Shown: piece by piece, positions 35,052 to 43,648 of the stretch
Position numbering within the stretch: position 1 is the stretch's first letter
Layout: every line of letters begins with the position of its first letter
Notes under the pieces: model-generated
What the model was told of the DNA's origin: nothing
Seen by the model: the letters and a program-made list of their open reading frames with translations, nothing else
Databases searched by the model: none
Translations under genes and position numbers: made by a program
Assembly (NCBI GenBank): GCA_903828515.1
Contig: CAIKMD010000006.1
Location: 434,001 to 498,000, forward strand
Origin: an uncultured Rhodospirillales bacterium
GTDB taxonomy: Bacteria > Pseudomonadota > Alphaproteobacteria > ATCC43930 > CGMCC-115725
DNA: 64,000 nucleotides
Reading direction: 5' to 3'

Positions 35052-35678
35052 TTAGGGGAACGGCTCGCGACGCGCGTTGAAGGCGATCGAAATCCGCGGG
35101 CGGTCGCCTTGATGGGGCGGGACGGCGTGCGGCACATAGCTCGGGAACAGAATCATCAAACCAGGCTCCGGCTTGAACAGGATGTTCGAGGCCGACAGTT
35201 CCGGAAAGAAGATGTTGGTGCGTGGCGGACACGGATCGGAAAGCTGGATGGCGGTGCCGTCGGCATCAGGATTGGTTTCGCCGTGATCGACGTAATAGAC
35301 GCCGGACCAGGTCGCCCCCGGATGGGTGTGCATCTGGTTGAAATCGCCGCGCCGGTTGATGTTCGCCCAGGCGCTGAATATCCAGCGCGCCGCTTGGGGC
35401 GCTTGCGCAAATTCCGCATAGAGCCGGCCGGTCGCTTCCTCGACCATCTCGTGCATGTGTCGGATCAGCCTTTCGCCGGCGCTGCCGCAAAATTGCAGCA
35501 TGCCGGTTTCGGAATGCCAGCCGCCGTAATTGGTCAGCGCCTTGCCGGGATCGCGTTGCTCTTGCGCCAGGATGCTGTCGCGCAAGGCCACGTTGAGTTC
35601 CGCACCGTCGGCCCATCGATGGGTGAGCAACGGGCTGGCGAACAGACTTCCCGACCGCGCCCTTTCCAGTTCCCGCAT
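35052..35678 (-). CDS. 2OG-Fe(II) oxygenase, TIGR02466-like
   Basis: Protein of 208 residues. The iron-site strand reads FNQMHTHPGATWSGVYYVDH and the distal part has LMILFPSYVPHAVPPHQGDR followed by RISIAFN, the usual His and Arg/Ser positions for iron and 2-oxoglutarate. ATG 35678 has GGAGGAG 9 bases upstream. It is divergent from arsR by 129 bases; the palindrome at 35775-35796 between them suggests ArsR could also act on this gene. The substrate is unknown. Confidence 0.78.
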   Translation of the reverse strand: MRELERARSGSLFASPLLTHRWADGAELNVALRDSILAQEQRDPGKALTNYGGWHSETGMLQFCGSAGERLIRHMHEMVEEATGRLYAEFAQAPQAARWIFSAWANINRRGDFNQMHTHPGATWSGVYYVDHGETNPDADGTAIQLSDPCPPRTNIFFPELSASNILFKPEPGLMILFPSYVPHAVPPHQGDRPRISIAFNARREPFP

Positions 35679-35774
35679 TCGCACGACTCCTCCGCAATCC
35701 CGATGACTACAACGATATACGCGGCCTCGCCAGAAGCTGCCGCCGCGCGGTTGACAGCACCGATCAGAATACGA

Positions 35775-35796
35775 TATTACGAGTATTATCGTAATA
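35775..35796. promoter_or_regulatory. Probable ArsR operator
   Basis: TATTACGA-N6-TCGTAATA is a perfect 8-base dyad, ending 11 bases before the arsR start codon. AT-rich dyads at this place are typical for ArsR/SmtB-type repressors. Confidence 0.75.
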
Positions 35797-35807
35797 ATGA
35801 GGCGCGC

Positions 35808-36164
35808 ATGAAACCCGTGCACGTGATCGCTGCGCTGGGCGCGCTCGCCCATGAGACCCGTCTCGCGGTCTTCCGTCTGCTGGTCGAGCGCGGCCCCGAT
35901 GGACTATCGGCGGGCGTCATCGCCGAAAAACTCGGTCTCGCGCCGTCGTCGCTGACGTTCCATCTGCAACAGCTCACTCATGCCGGCCTGACGACGCAGC
36001 GGCGTTTGAGTCGCCAGCTCATCTACGCGGTGGATTTCGCGGCGATGAACGACGTCGTCGCCTACCTCACCGAGAATTGCTGTGGCGGCGCTGCGGTCTG
36101 CGCGCCGGTCTGCCGGCCCGCGAAAACCGGCGTCGCACGGACCGCCCGCAAACGGATCGCCTGA
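35808..36164 (+). CDS. arsR: ArsR-family metalloregulator
   Basis: Repressor of 118 residues. The winged helix covers residues ~5-80 with LGLAPSSLTFHLQQLTHAGL as the recognition region. Four C-terminal cysteines (Cys91, Cys92, Cys98, Cys102 in NCCGGAAVCAPVC) fit the arsenite site of alphaproteobacterial ArsR proteins, which sits at the C-terminus and not in the DNA-binding helix. ATG 35808 is the start; the larger frame upstream is read-through of the divergent gene. First gene of the arsenic operon with arsC one base away. Confidence 0.9.
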   Translation: MKPVHVIAALGALAHETRLAVFRLLVERGPDGLSAGVIAEKLGLAPSSLTFHLQQLTHAGLTTQRRLSRQLIYAVDFAAMNDVVAYLTENCCGGAAVCAPVCRPAKTGVARTARKRIA

Positions 36165-36165
36165 C

Positions 36166-36675
36166 ATGGAAGGCCGCATCTATAACGCCCTCTTTCTCTG
36201 CACCGGCAATTCGGCGCGCAGCATCCTGGCCGAATCGCTGCTGTGTCATCGCGGCGCGGGCCGGTTCCGCGCCTACAGCGCAGGCAGCTTCCCCAAGGGG
36301 ATCGTGCATCCTTGCGCGCTCGACCTGTTGCGTTCGCTGCACATGCCGGTCGACGGCTTGCGCAGCAAAAGCTGGAACGAATACGCCGTTGCCGGTGCGC
36401 CAGCGATGGATTTCATTTTCACCGTCTGCGATCAGGCCGCGGGTGAGGTCTGTCCGATCTGGCCGGGCAATCCGGCGACCGCGCATTGGGGCATGCCGGA
36501 CCCGGCCGCTGTCGAGGGCTCGGAGCTCGACCGGCGCAACGCGTTTCGCGCGGCGCTGCGCCAACTCGATAACCGTATCCAGCTCTTTACCAGTCTCGGC
36601 ATTGCGGCGCTCGACCGCCTCGCGCTCAAACGCGAACTCGATCGCATCGGCAAAGCCGATGCGCCGCCGACATGA
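36166..36675 (+). CDS. arsC: Arsenate reductase, low-molecular-weight phosphatase type
   Basis: Protein of 169 residues with the phosphate loop LCTGNSARS (Cys12, Arg18), the anion site of LMW-PTP-like arsenate reductases, and further cysteines in FTVCDQAAGEVCPIW that may serve as resolving thiols. The C-terminal ~30 residues form an extra helix. Converts As(V) to As(III) for export by the following channel. Starts one base after arsR and overlaps the channel gene by ATGA, so it is translationally coupled. Confidence 0.88.
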   Translation: MEGRIYNALFLCTGNSARSILAESLLCHRGAGRFRAYSAGSFPKGIVHPCALDLLRSLHMPVDGLRSKSWNEYAVAGAPAMDFIFTVCDQAAGEVCPIWPGNPATAHWGMPDPAAVEGSELDRRNAFRAALRQLDNRIQLFTSLGIAALDRLALKRELDRIGKADAPPT

Positions 36676-37361
36676 CGGAGGCGAGTCTCGCAAAACGCGT
36701 CGCCGCTGAGGCGCTCGGCACGGCGTTGCTGCTCGCGGCCATCGTCGGCTCGGGCATCATGGCCGAACGGCTTTCCGGCGGGAACGCGGCGCAGGCCTTG
36801 CTGGCGAACACGGTCGCCACGGGCGCCGCTTTGGTCGCGCTGATCCTCACTTTCGGGCCGATCTCCGGCGCGCATTTCAATCCGGTGGTGACGCTGGCTT
36901 TTGCGGCGCACGGCAAGCTGCGTCGCGAAGCGGCGCTCGCCTATATCGCCGCGCAATTCGCCGGCGCGATCGCCGGTGTCTGGCTCGCGCATCTGATGTT
37001 CGGCCTGCCGATCTTCGAGGTCTCGGTCCATGCGCGCGGGAGCTTCGGCGAACTGGTCGGCGAGTTCGTCGCCACGTTCGGCCTGCTCGCGCTGATCCTG
37101 AGCTGCACGCGTCATGCCCCCGCCGCCGTGCCTTACGGCGTCGCCTACTACATCGTCGGGGCCTATTGGTTCACCTCATCGACATCGTTCGCCAATCCCG
37201 CCGTCACCTTCGCCCGCTCGCTGACCGATAGTTTTACTGGCATCGCGCCGGCCAACGTTCTCGGCTTCACGCTGGCGGAACTGGCGGGCGGCGTCGTGGC
37301 GTTCGTGCTGGTGTCGTGGCTGCTCGCGGCCTCCGCGCCGCCACCGCACGGCGAAACCTGA
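36672..37361 (+). CDS. aqpS: Aquaglyceroporin of the ars operon, AqpS-like arsenite channel
   Basis: Membrane channel of 229 residues with six helices and two half-helices. The pore motifs are HFNPVV (Asn70-Pro71-Val72, first motif changed from NPA) and FANPAV (Asn175-Pro176-Ala177). In rhizobial ars operons such a channel replaces the usual ArsB pump: arsenite made by ArsC leaks out down its gradient. Four-base overlap with arsC and no ArsB, Acr3 or ArsH in the window support that reading. Confidence 0.85.
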   Translation: MTEASLAKRVAAEALGTALLLAAIVGSGIMAERLSGGNAAQALLANTVATGAALVALILTFGPISGAHFNPVVTLAFAAHGKLRREAALAYIAAQFAGAIAGVWLAHLMFGLPIFEVSVHARGSFGELVGEFVATFGLLALILSCTRHAPAAVPYGVAYYIVGAYWFTSSTSFANPAVTFARSLTDSFTGIAPANVLGFTLAELAGGVVAFVLVSWLLAASAPPPHGET

Positions 37362-37378
37362 TCGGGCTTCGCGTTCGT

Positions 37379-38224
37379 CTAGTCGGCGGCGAGTATCACC
37401 ATGCTCGGCGGCGTCAATGCAGCATGCGCCGGAATGCCATCCAAGACTTCTTGCAGGATGCGCGGGCTCACCACATGGCCGCCGCTGAACGGGTTGCTGT
37501 AGGAGACGATCAACAGCGTCGCCATGGCGATGACGGTGCCGAAGACGGCCATGCCGATCGCCTGTGCCCTGCGCTCATGGGCGTGAACGAGCGCGACCCA
37601 GATCATCAGACAGGCGCCGATGCCCGCGATCCCGGTGAAACGGATCGTGCCGGTATCGTCCTCGCTGATCTCGATCCGCTGACGCCGCGCGTCGCGCACG
37701 GTTTCGAGTGCTTTGACGATGTCTTGCCGGTCGACGCGCTGCCGGTCGTCCGCGAGCGTCAACCCACGCATATCGGCGAGGGCGGCCTCCAGTTCGCCGG
37801 AGCATCGGCACGGGTTATCGGTCTCGCGCGCGATGCGGTTTGCCGCCATGGCCGGCCATTCGCGTGTCGCCGATCGCGTCACATAGGCGTCGACCAGCGT
37901 GCGCAGCCGCGTTTCGGTTTCGCCCGACATGCCGCGCGCCAGGATCAGGACGTCGCGCAGACCGCTGGCTTCGGTCGCGACGGCCCGCTTGGCGTCGTTG
38001 AAATTCGTCCACACGGGTGCGGCGCCGAAGATCAGCAGAAACGCGAAGGTGGCGCCGAGCGGCGGCAGGCACAGCGCCGACAGGGTCTTGAAGGCGCGTG
38101 CGCGTTCGCCGACCGCGAGCCGGCTCACGGTCAACGCGATGCCGGCCGCGACCAGATAGGTCAGCCCGAACACGACGAGGGTCATCGCCGGGAACATCGA
38201 GAGACCGAAGAACCAGTCGCGCAT
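37379..38224 (-). CDS. DUF4239 (bestrophin-like) membrane protein, copy 2
   Basis: Protein of 281 residues with two hydrophobic segments near the N-terminus, a central helical domain (FNDAKRAVATEASGLRDVLI, REWPAMAANRIARETD) and two near the C-terminus ending in LLIVSYSNPFSGG. This layout is DUF4239. It is homologous along its length to the upstream gene at 38231-39049, six bases away, so they are tandem duplicates in one operon. Function unknown; an ion channel is suggested only by fold resemblance. Confidence 0.8.
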   Translation of the reverse strand: MRDWFFGLSMFPAMTLVVFGLTYLVAAGIALTVSRLAVGERARAFKTLSALCLPPLGATFAFLLIFGAAPVWTNFNDAKRAVATEASGLRDVLILARGMSGETETRLRTLVDAYVTRSATREWPAMAANRIARETDNPCRCSGELEAALADMRGLTLADDRQRVDRQDIVKALETVRDARRQRIEISEDDTGTIRFTGIAGIGACLMIWVALVHAHERRAQAIGMAVFGTVIAMATLLIVSYSNPFSGGHVVSPRILQEVLDGIPAHAALTPPSMVILAAD

Positions 38225-38230
38225 CGCGGG

Positions 38231-39049
38231 TTAGAGCGTCGATGCCGTGCGCGCGGGGATACCGTCCATGACTTCTTGCAGGATGGCGGGGCTCACGCCG
38301 TTGCCACTGCCGAACGGGCTGCTGTAGGACACGATCAGCAATGTCGCCATGGCCATGACCGTCGCGAAAATCGTCAGGGCGATGCCGAGTGCCTTGCGGT
38401 TGTCCGCGTCAACAAGACCGACCCAGATCGCGAGACACAGCCCGATAACGACGAGCCCGGTGAACCGGCTCGTGCTGACATCGTCCTCGCTGATCTGAAT
38501 TCGCTCGCGGCGCTTGCTGCGCACGTCTTCGAGCGCCTTGATGATGTCGCGCTGATCGGTGCGCTGACGGTCGTCCTGAAAATTCAGGCCGCGCGTATAG
38601 TCGAGCGCCGCCAGCAGTTCGGCCGAGCAGCCGCAGATGTTGTGCGTCTCGAGCGTGATGCGGTTCGCCGCCATCGCCGGCCATTCGGCATTGACCGATT
38701 TCGTCAGATAGCCGGAGACCATCCCGCGAATATGGGTTTCGGCATCCCCCGGCAGGCCGCGCGCGAGGATCAGGACGTCGCGCAGGCCGCTGGCTTCGGC
38801 CGCGACCGATTTCTTGGCGTCGTTGAAATTCGTCCACACCGGCTCGGCGCTGAACACCAGCAGCAGGGCGAACACGCCGCCGAGCGGCGACAGGCAACTG
38901 GGGACGACGGCTTTGAAGACCTTGACGCGGTCGCCGACGTTGAGCCGGCTCACCACCAGAAAGAGGCACGCCGCGATCGCATAGGTGATCCCGAACACGA
39001 TGATGGTCATCGCCGGAAAAACCGGAAGACCGAAGAACCAGTTGCTCAT
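38231..39049 (-). CDS. DUF4239 (bestrophin-like) membrane protein, copy 1
   Basis: Protein of 272 residues and paralog of 37379-38224: WFFGLPVFPAMTIIVFGITY, FNDAKKSVAAEASGLRDVLI, NAEWPAMAANRITLETHNIC and LLIVSYSSPFGSG match it nearly position by position. Membrane segments in the same places. The internal Cys pair (NICGCS here, NPCRCS in the other copy) is kept in both copies and may matter. Probably a heteromeric complex of the two. Confidence 0.8.
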   Translation of the reverse strand: MSNWFFGLPVFPAMTIIVFGITYAIAACLFLVVSRLNVGDRVKVFKAVVPSCLSPLGGVFALLLVFSAEPVWTNFNDAKKSVAAEASGLRDVLILARGLPGDAETHIRGMVSGYLTKSVNAEWPAMAANRITLETHNICGCSAELLAALDYTRGLNFQDDRQRTDQRDIIKALEDVRSKRRERIQISEDDVSTSRFTGLVVIGLCLAIWVGLVDADNRKALGIALTIFATVMAMATLLIVSYSSPFGSGNGVSPAILQEVMDGIPARTASTL

Positions 39050-39120
39050 GGCTGCCCCCTCAACGGGGCTCCCCCGACGAGCCCTGATGGTGCGTCCATA
39101 GTCGAAAGACGAGACACAGG

Positions 39121-41124
39121 CTAGGCGCCGCGCCGGCCGTAGAGCAGCGTCAGGTTGATGCGGCGGTTGAGATAGCCGTCCTTGAACGTGATCCGGTCGG
39201 TTTCGTGAAACAGATCCGAGTCGAAGATGACGGCGCGATTGGCGCGATAGGGCACCGTGGTCGAGCGCGCCCCGGCGTGCGCCAGGAATTCGCGCGATGC
39301 CGCCACGTCGTTATTGTATCGGGCGAAATCCCAATCGAGGGGTGCCGGAACATCCCAGATGATCAGGCCGCCGCCGGCCGGATCGAGATTGGCCTCGTCC
39401 GGGGTGATCCAGAAATTGACGTTGACCGCGGCGAAGTCGGCGTGGAGTTTGATGCCCTTCAGCTTGCTGTCGTATTTGAACGCCCAGAGCCGCCGCAGCG
39501 GATGGTCGCGAAAAATCGTCGGATAGGCGAGCCGCATCTCGTCGGCGATCTGCGCGAGCAGGGGACAGGCCAAGCCCGTCTCGGGAAACGCGCCGAGATA
39601 GCCGTCGTTATAGACGTGCCGCCAGATCGTCGAATTCCAGCAAAAGAGTCGTAGCTTCTCCAGCGCCGTCGCGGTCAGGAAATCGTCGATCACCACGATC
39701 TGCGGGCGGTTGCGCTCCCACTGCGTCGCGATATCGGCCCGGTCGGGGTTGATCGCCGATCCAGCCAGCCGGCCGCCATCGCCAAGACGAAGCGCGTCGT
39801 CGATCGTGGTCGTGCCGGGCGAGGTTTCGGCCAGATAGTCCCGCTGCTCGCGATCGTGCAGCCGCTTGTGCGGCGCGACGGAATTGTCGCTCCGGGGTGT
39901 CGCCGGATTGCCGTATGCCATCGTCGCCGCGCGCGCACACATCGCGAAGCCCTCTTGGGTCCGGTTGTCGAGGACGAGCGCATTGCCGAGATTGCTGTGC
40001 GCCTCGACGAAATCCGGCATGGCGGCAATCGCGGCGCGATAGGATTCCATCGCGTCGTCGAGCTTCATCTGCTCGACCAGCGCGTTGCCCAGATTGTTGT
40101 GCGCTTGGGCGAAGTCGGGTTTGAGCGCCAGGGCCTGCCGCAATGCTTCCTGCGCTTCGACCGGCTTGCCCTGCTCGAGCAGGAGTGCGCCGATACTGTT
40201 GTGAGCCTCGGCGAATGGCGGGGCGACGGCGACCGCGCGGCGATAGGCGGCAATCGCGTCGTCGAGCTTGCCCTGATCCTTGAGCGCGTTGCCGAGGTTG
40301 AAATGCGCCTGGACGAAATTCGGATTGAGCGCGAGCACCCGGCCATAGAGCGCCACCGCGTCGTCGAGCTTGGCGTGCGCCTGCAGCAGGCTGGCGAGAT
40401 TGAACAGCGCGGCGTCGGATGCCGGATTGAGGGCGACCGCGCGCCGGATCGACGCTTCCGCCTCGTCCGGTTTGCCCTGATCCTTGAGCGCGCTGCCGAG
40501 GTTGTTGTGACCCCGGTCGAGGTCGGGCTTCAGCGCCACCGCCCGCCGATAGGCGGCGACCGCCTCGTCCAGCCTGCCCTGAGCGTGAAGCGCCAGGCCG
40601 AAATTGTTGTGCGCTTCGGCGTGATTGGGCTGAAGCGCGAGGTAGCGGCCATAAAGCGGGGACGCTTCGGCGATCCGACCGGCCTGATGGTGTTGCACCG
40701 CCTGCGCATAAAGCGCCGCCGCGTCGGAGTCGGAAGGCCGGGCCGGACCGGCTTTTCGCGCCTGCGCCATGAGCCCGTCGAAATCGCGGCCGGAAAATCC
40801 ACGCTGTCTTGCCCGCGTCAGGATCGTCAGCGCGCCCGGCCCATCGCCGGCCGCCAGCAAGGCGTTGGCGAAGGATAACCAATAAACCCCCTGGCCCGGA
40901 TCGCCGTCGACCGCCGCTTTCAGGTGCGGCAAACCCAGAGCCGGCTTGCCCAACTGCATCGCCAGCCCGCCGAGATTGTAGTTCGCTTCGGGATGTTGGG
41001 GGCGTTCCTGCAGGACGCGGCGGTAAAGCTGTTCCGCCTCGGCGAGGCGTCCCGCCTGGTGATGAACGATGGCCTGGCGCAAGGCATCGTCGAGCGGCGA
41101 CATTTTCGGATCGTTCGTTGCCAT
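39121..41124 (-). CDS. TPR-repeat protein with C-terminal 2OG-Fe(II) oxygenase domain
   Basis: Protein of 667 residues. Residues ~8-400 hold about ten tetratricopeptide units of the AHNNLGNALKDQGKLDEA type. After a linker, residues ~480-667 form an oxygenase: the iron pair HAD in KLHADFAAVNVNFWITPDE, the distal His in DLFHETDRITFKDGYLNRRI with the 2-oxoglutarate Arg in NRRINLTLLYG. TPR-oxygenase fusions usually hydroxylate proteins or bound sugars held by the TPR groove. ATG 41124 has no good ribosome site, and an in-frame ATG seven codons later is an alternative. No signal peptide. Confidence 0.82.
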   Translation of the reverse strand: MATNDPKMSPLDDALRQAIVHHQAGRLAEAEQLYRRVLQERPQHPEANYNLGGLAMQLGKPALGLPHLKAAVDGDPGQGVYWLSFANALLAAGDGPGALTILTRARQRGFSGRDFDGLMAQARKAGPARPSDSDAAALYAQAVQHHQAGRIAEASPLYGRYLALQPNHAEAHNNFGLALHAQGRLDEAVAAYRRAVALKPDLDRGHNNLGSALKDQGKPDEAEASIRRAVALNPASDAALFNLASLLQAHAKLDDAVALYGRVLALNPNFVQAHFNLGNALKDQGKLDDAIAAYRRAVAVAPPFAEAHNSIGALLLEQGKPVEAQEALRQALALKPDFAQAHNNLGNALVEQMKLDDAMESYRAAIAAMPDFVEAHSNLGNALVLDNRTQEGFAMCARAATMAYGNPATPRSDNSVAPHKRLHDREQRDYLAETSPGTTTIDDALRLGDGGRLAGSAINPDRADIATQWERNRPQIVVIDDFLTATALEKLRLFCWNSTIWRHVYNDGYLGAFPETGLACPLLAQIADEMRLAYPTIFRDHPLRRLWAFKYDSKLKGIKLHADFAAVNVNFWITPDEANLDPAGGGLIIWDVPAPLDWDFARYNNDVAASREFLAHAGARSTTVPYRANRAVIFDSDLFHETDRITFKDGYLNRRINLTLLYGRRGA

Positions 41125-41250
41125 GACAGAACAGTCTAGCCTGGACGGTCGCGTGCTCAAGGCGCGGCTTCCGGCTGCGGCGGTGGAATGGTATCGTTCG
41201 GGCACAAGGCGCGGCGGATGCGCACGCGCCGGATTCGGGAGAGAAACGTC

Positions 41251-42885
41251 ATGCGCGACGTGCGATGGATCGCTCTTGTATTGGCGTTGTGGTTCGTCGT
41301 GCCGTCGACTTCGTCGGCGCAAGCACCGGCGTCAAAGCCCGCGCTCACCGGCCTCGTCGCCGGACCCGACGGCGCGTCGCTCGAAGGCGTCGTGGTCAGC
41401 GCCGTGCGTCCCGGCACCACGATCACGGTCTCGGTCGTCAGCGGCGCGGATGGAACCTATCGCTTTCCCGCCGGTCGGCTGTCGCCCGGTTCGTATTTTC
41501 TGGGCATTCGCGCCGCTGGCTTCGAGCTGGCGGGCACGGGTGCCGCGTCGGTCGCGGCCGGCCGGACCGCGACGGTCGATCTGAAGCTCGTGCCCGCGCA
41601 CGATCTCGCCGCGCAGCTCACCAACGCCGAATGGCTGATGAGTTTTCCCGGCACCGAGGGGCAAAAGAATGCGGTCCTCGGCTGCACCGGTTGCCACACG
41701 CTGGAACGCATCGCGCGCTCGACTCACGACGAGGCGGAATGGGCGGCGACGATCAAGCGCATGGCCTCCTATGCGCAGGAGAGCAGCCCGCTGAAGCCGC
41801 AAAAAACCATGAACAGTTTTCTCAGCCGCACCTCGCCCGAGGCGCAGCAGCAACTCGCCGCCTATCTCGCCACCGTCAATCTCAGCGCCGGGCCGGCCTG
41901 GACCTATCCCTTGAAGACGATGCCGCGCGTGACCGGACGCGGCAGCCATGTCGTCGTCACCGAATACAAACTGCCGCAGCCGACCTTTCAGCCGCACGAC
42001 GTCATTCTCGACGGCAGGGGCCAGGTCTGGTTTTCGGATTTCGACGAGTTGCAGCTCGGCCATCTCGACCCGAAGACCGGCAAGGTCACCGAGTATCCGC
42101 TGCCGCTGCGCAAGAAAGGATTCCCGGTCGGCGAACTCGACATCGAGCAGGTCGGCGCGAACGATCTGGTGATCGGCATGACCTGGCAGGCGACGATCGC
42201 CCGCTTCAACACGCTGACCAAAAAGTTCCGGCTCTATCCGATTCCGGCGGCGGCCGACGACAACGTCGCGCAGCTGATCATGGTCACCAACCGGGCGGAC
42301 GTCGACGGCAAGGTGTGGACCGCCAATGACGGCCATCACGAGTTCTATCGCATCGATCTCGCCAGCGGCGCGATGGAGAAGTTCGGACCCTTCGAGCACA
42401 CGTCTTATGGGCTCGCGGCGGATTCGCACAACAACCTGTTCTATGCCGATTTCGGCAGCGATGTGATCGGCCGGGTCGATGCGAAGACCGGGCAGGCGAC
42501 GTTCTATCCGACGCCGACCAAGCATTCGCGTCCGCGCCGCGGCCATATCGACACGCAGGATCGCTTCTGGTTCGCCGAGTTCAACAGCAACCGGGTCGGC
42601 ATGCTCGACACCAAATCGGGCGCGATCACCGAATGGGAAGTGCCGACGCCGTGGACCGCGCCCTATGACGCGATGATCGACAAGAACGAGGAGGTGTGGA
42701 CCGGCGGCATGTCGACCGACCGCATCGTCCGCCTTGATACGAAGAGCGGCAAGGCGGTCGAATATCCGCTACCCGACGACACCAACGTTCGGCGGGTTTA
42801 CGTCGACAACACGACGAGCCCGGTCACCTTCTGGGTCGGCAGCAACCATGGCGCCGCGATCGTGAAGGTCGAACCGCAGGATTGA
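41251..42885 (+). CDS. Exported fusion: carboxypeptidase-regulatory-like, cytochrome c and Vgb-like propeller
   Basis: Protein of 544 residues with signal peptide ending TSSAQAP. Residues ~30-112 are an Ig-like CarboxypepD-reg fold (GADGTYRFPAGRLSPGSYFL). A single haem site CTGCH lies at 145-149, inside a ~100-residue c-type cytochrome. Residues ~240-540 are repeated strands of a seven-bladed propeller like virginiamycin B lyase (LGHLDPKTGKVTEYPLP, IGRVDAKTGQATFYPTP, VGMLDTKSGAITEWEVP). The catalytic lyase His/Glu set cannot be confirmed by eye. The join of a redox centre with a propeller suggests a periplasmic sensor or oxidoreductase. GGGAGAG precedes ATG 41251. Confidence 0.8.
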   Translation: MRDVRWIALVLALWFVVPSTSSAQAPASKPALTGLVAGPDGASLEGVVVSAVRPGTTITVSVVSGADGTYRFPAGRLSPGSYFLGIRAAGFELAGTGAASVAAGRTATVDLKLVPAHDLAAQLTNAEWLMSFPGTEGQKNAVLGCTGCHTLERIARSTHDEAEWAATIKRMASYAQESSPLKPQKTMNSFLSRTSPEAQQQLAAYLATVNLSAGPAWTYPLKTMPRVTGRGSHVVVTEYKLPQPTFQPHDVILDGRGQVWFSDFDELQLGHLDPKTGKVTEYPLPLRKKGFPVGELDIEQVGANDLVIGMTWQATIARFNTLTKKFRLYPIPAAADDNVAQLIMVTNRADVDGKVWTANDGHHEFYRIDLASGAMEKFGPFEHTSYGLAADSHNNLFYADFGSDVIGRVDAKTGQATFYPTPTKHSRPRRGHIDTQDRFWFAEFNSNRVGMLDTKSGAITEWEVPTPWTAPYDAMIDKNEEVWTGGMSTDRIVRLDTKSGKAVEYPLPDDTNVRRVYVDNTTSPVTFWVGSNHGAAIVKVEPQD

Positions 42886-42886
42886 C

Positions 42887-43495
42887 TCAGGCCTTCGGCG
42901 GCAGGGTCTTCTTGAACGAGTCGCGCGTCATCAGCCGCTGCAGCATCCGGTCGAGATTGGGATGGGCCTTGCGCCATTCGAATTCGGGCAGCGCCCGATC
43001 GAGATAGCCGAGCGCGTTGCCGCACGCGACATCGGCCAGCGTGAAGGCGTCGCCCTGGCAAAAATTCTTCGCGCCGAGGTCTTTCTCCATCGCGGCGAGG
43101 CCGCCGTCGATTTTCTTCTGAAGCTTGGCATACCAGTCTGCGTCCTTGCGTTGCGCCTCGGGCATGCGGTTTTCATGCGAAATCGACACGGTCGCTTCGA
43201 CGATGCCGTCGCCCAGGGCTTCCCAGCGCTTGGCGTCGATCCTTGCGGCGAAAGTCTCGGGGATCAGCCGGGGCAGGGCGATGAGGCCGTCGACATACTC
43301 GACGATGACGCAGGAATCGTAAATCGACGTGCCGTCGTCGCAGACGAGGGTCGGGATTTTCGCCAGCGGATTGGCCTGCGCGACCTCGGCGCTCGCGGCG
43401 CGCACGTCCATGTGTTCATACGCGACGTGCTTTTCCTCGAGCACGATGCGGACCTTGCGGACATAAGGACTGCCGCTTCCCCCCAACAATTTCAT
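42887..43495 (-). CDS. Glutathione S-transferase family protein
   Basis: Protein of 202 residues: MKLLGGSGSPYVRKVRIVLE (Ser at the thiol position), NPLAKIPTLVCDDGTSIYDS (cis-Pro and GSH loop) and DAFTLADVACGNALGYLDRA (N-cap box). Convergent with the Vgb-like gene at 42885, one base apart. It is the fifth GST of the window and stands apart from the TetR-linked group. Confidence 0.87.
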   Translation of the reverse strand: MKLLGGSGSPYVRKVRIVLEEKHVAYEHMDVRAASAEVAQANPLAKIPTLVCDDGTSIYDSCVIVEYVDGLIALPRLIPETFAARIDAKRWEALGDGIVEATVSISHENRMPEAQRKDADWYAKLQKKIDGGLAAMEKDLGAKNFCQGDAFTLADVACGNALGYLDRALPEFEWRKAHPNLDRMLQRLMTRDSFKKTLPPKA

Positions 43496-43648
43496 CTCGC
43501 CTGACCCCGAACCGCGTTGCACGTGAAGGCGTCACTATAGCGCGGCGGTGCGCCGCCGATATGCGTTGTCTGAGTGTTTTCCGAACCTGTCTGTCGAGGG
43601 AACAAAGCGACTAGCTTCGACATTGCGGATTTTTGTCGGGGGAACGCT

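Noticed and set aside
37316-39124. Plus-strand frame of 602 codons opposite the DUF4239 genes
   Set aside because: It repeats itself only because the two minus-strand genes are duplicates; composition is Arg/Asp/Gln-rich and no ribosome site exists.
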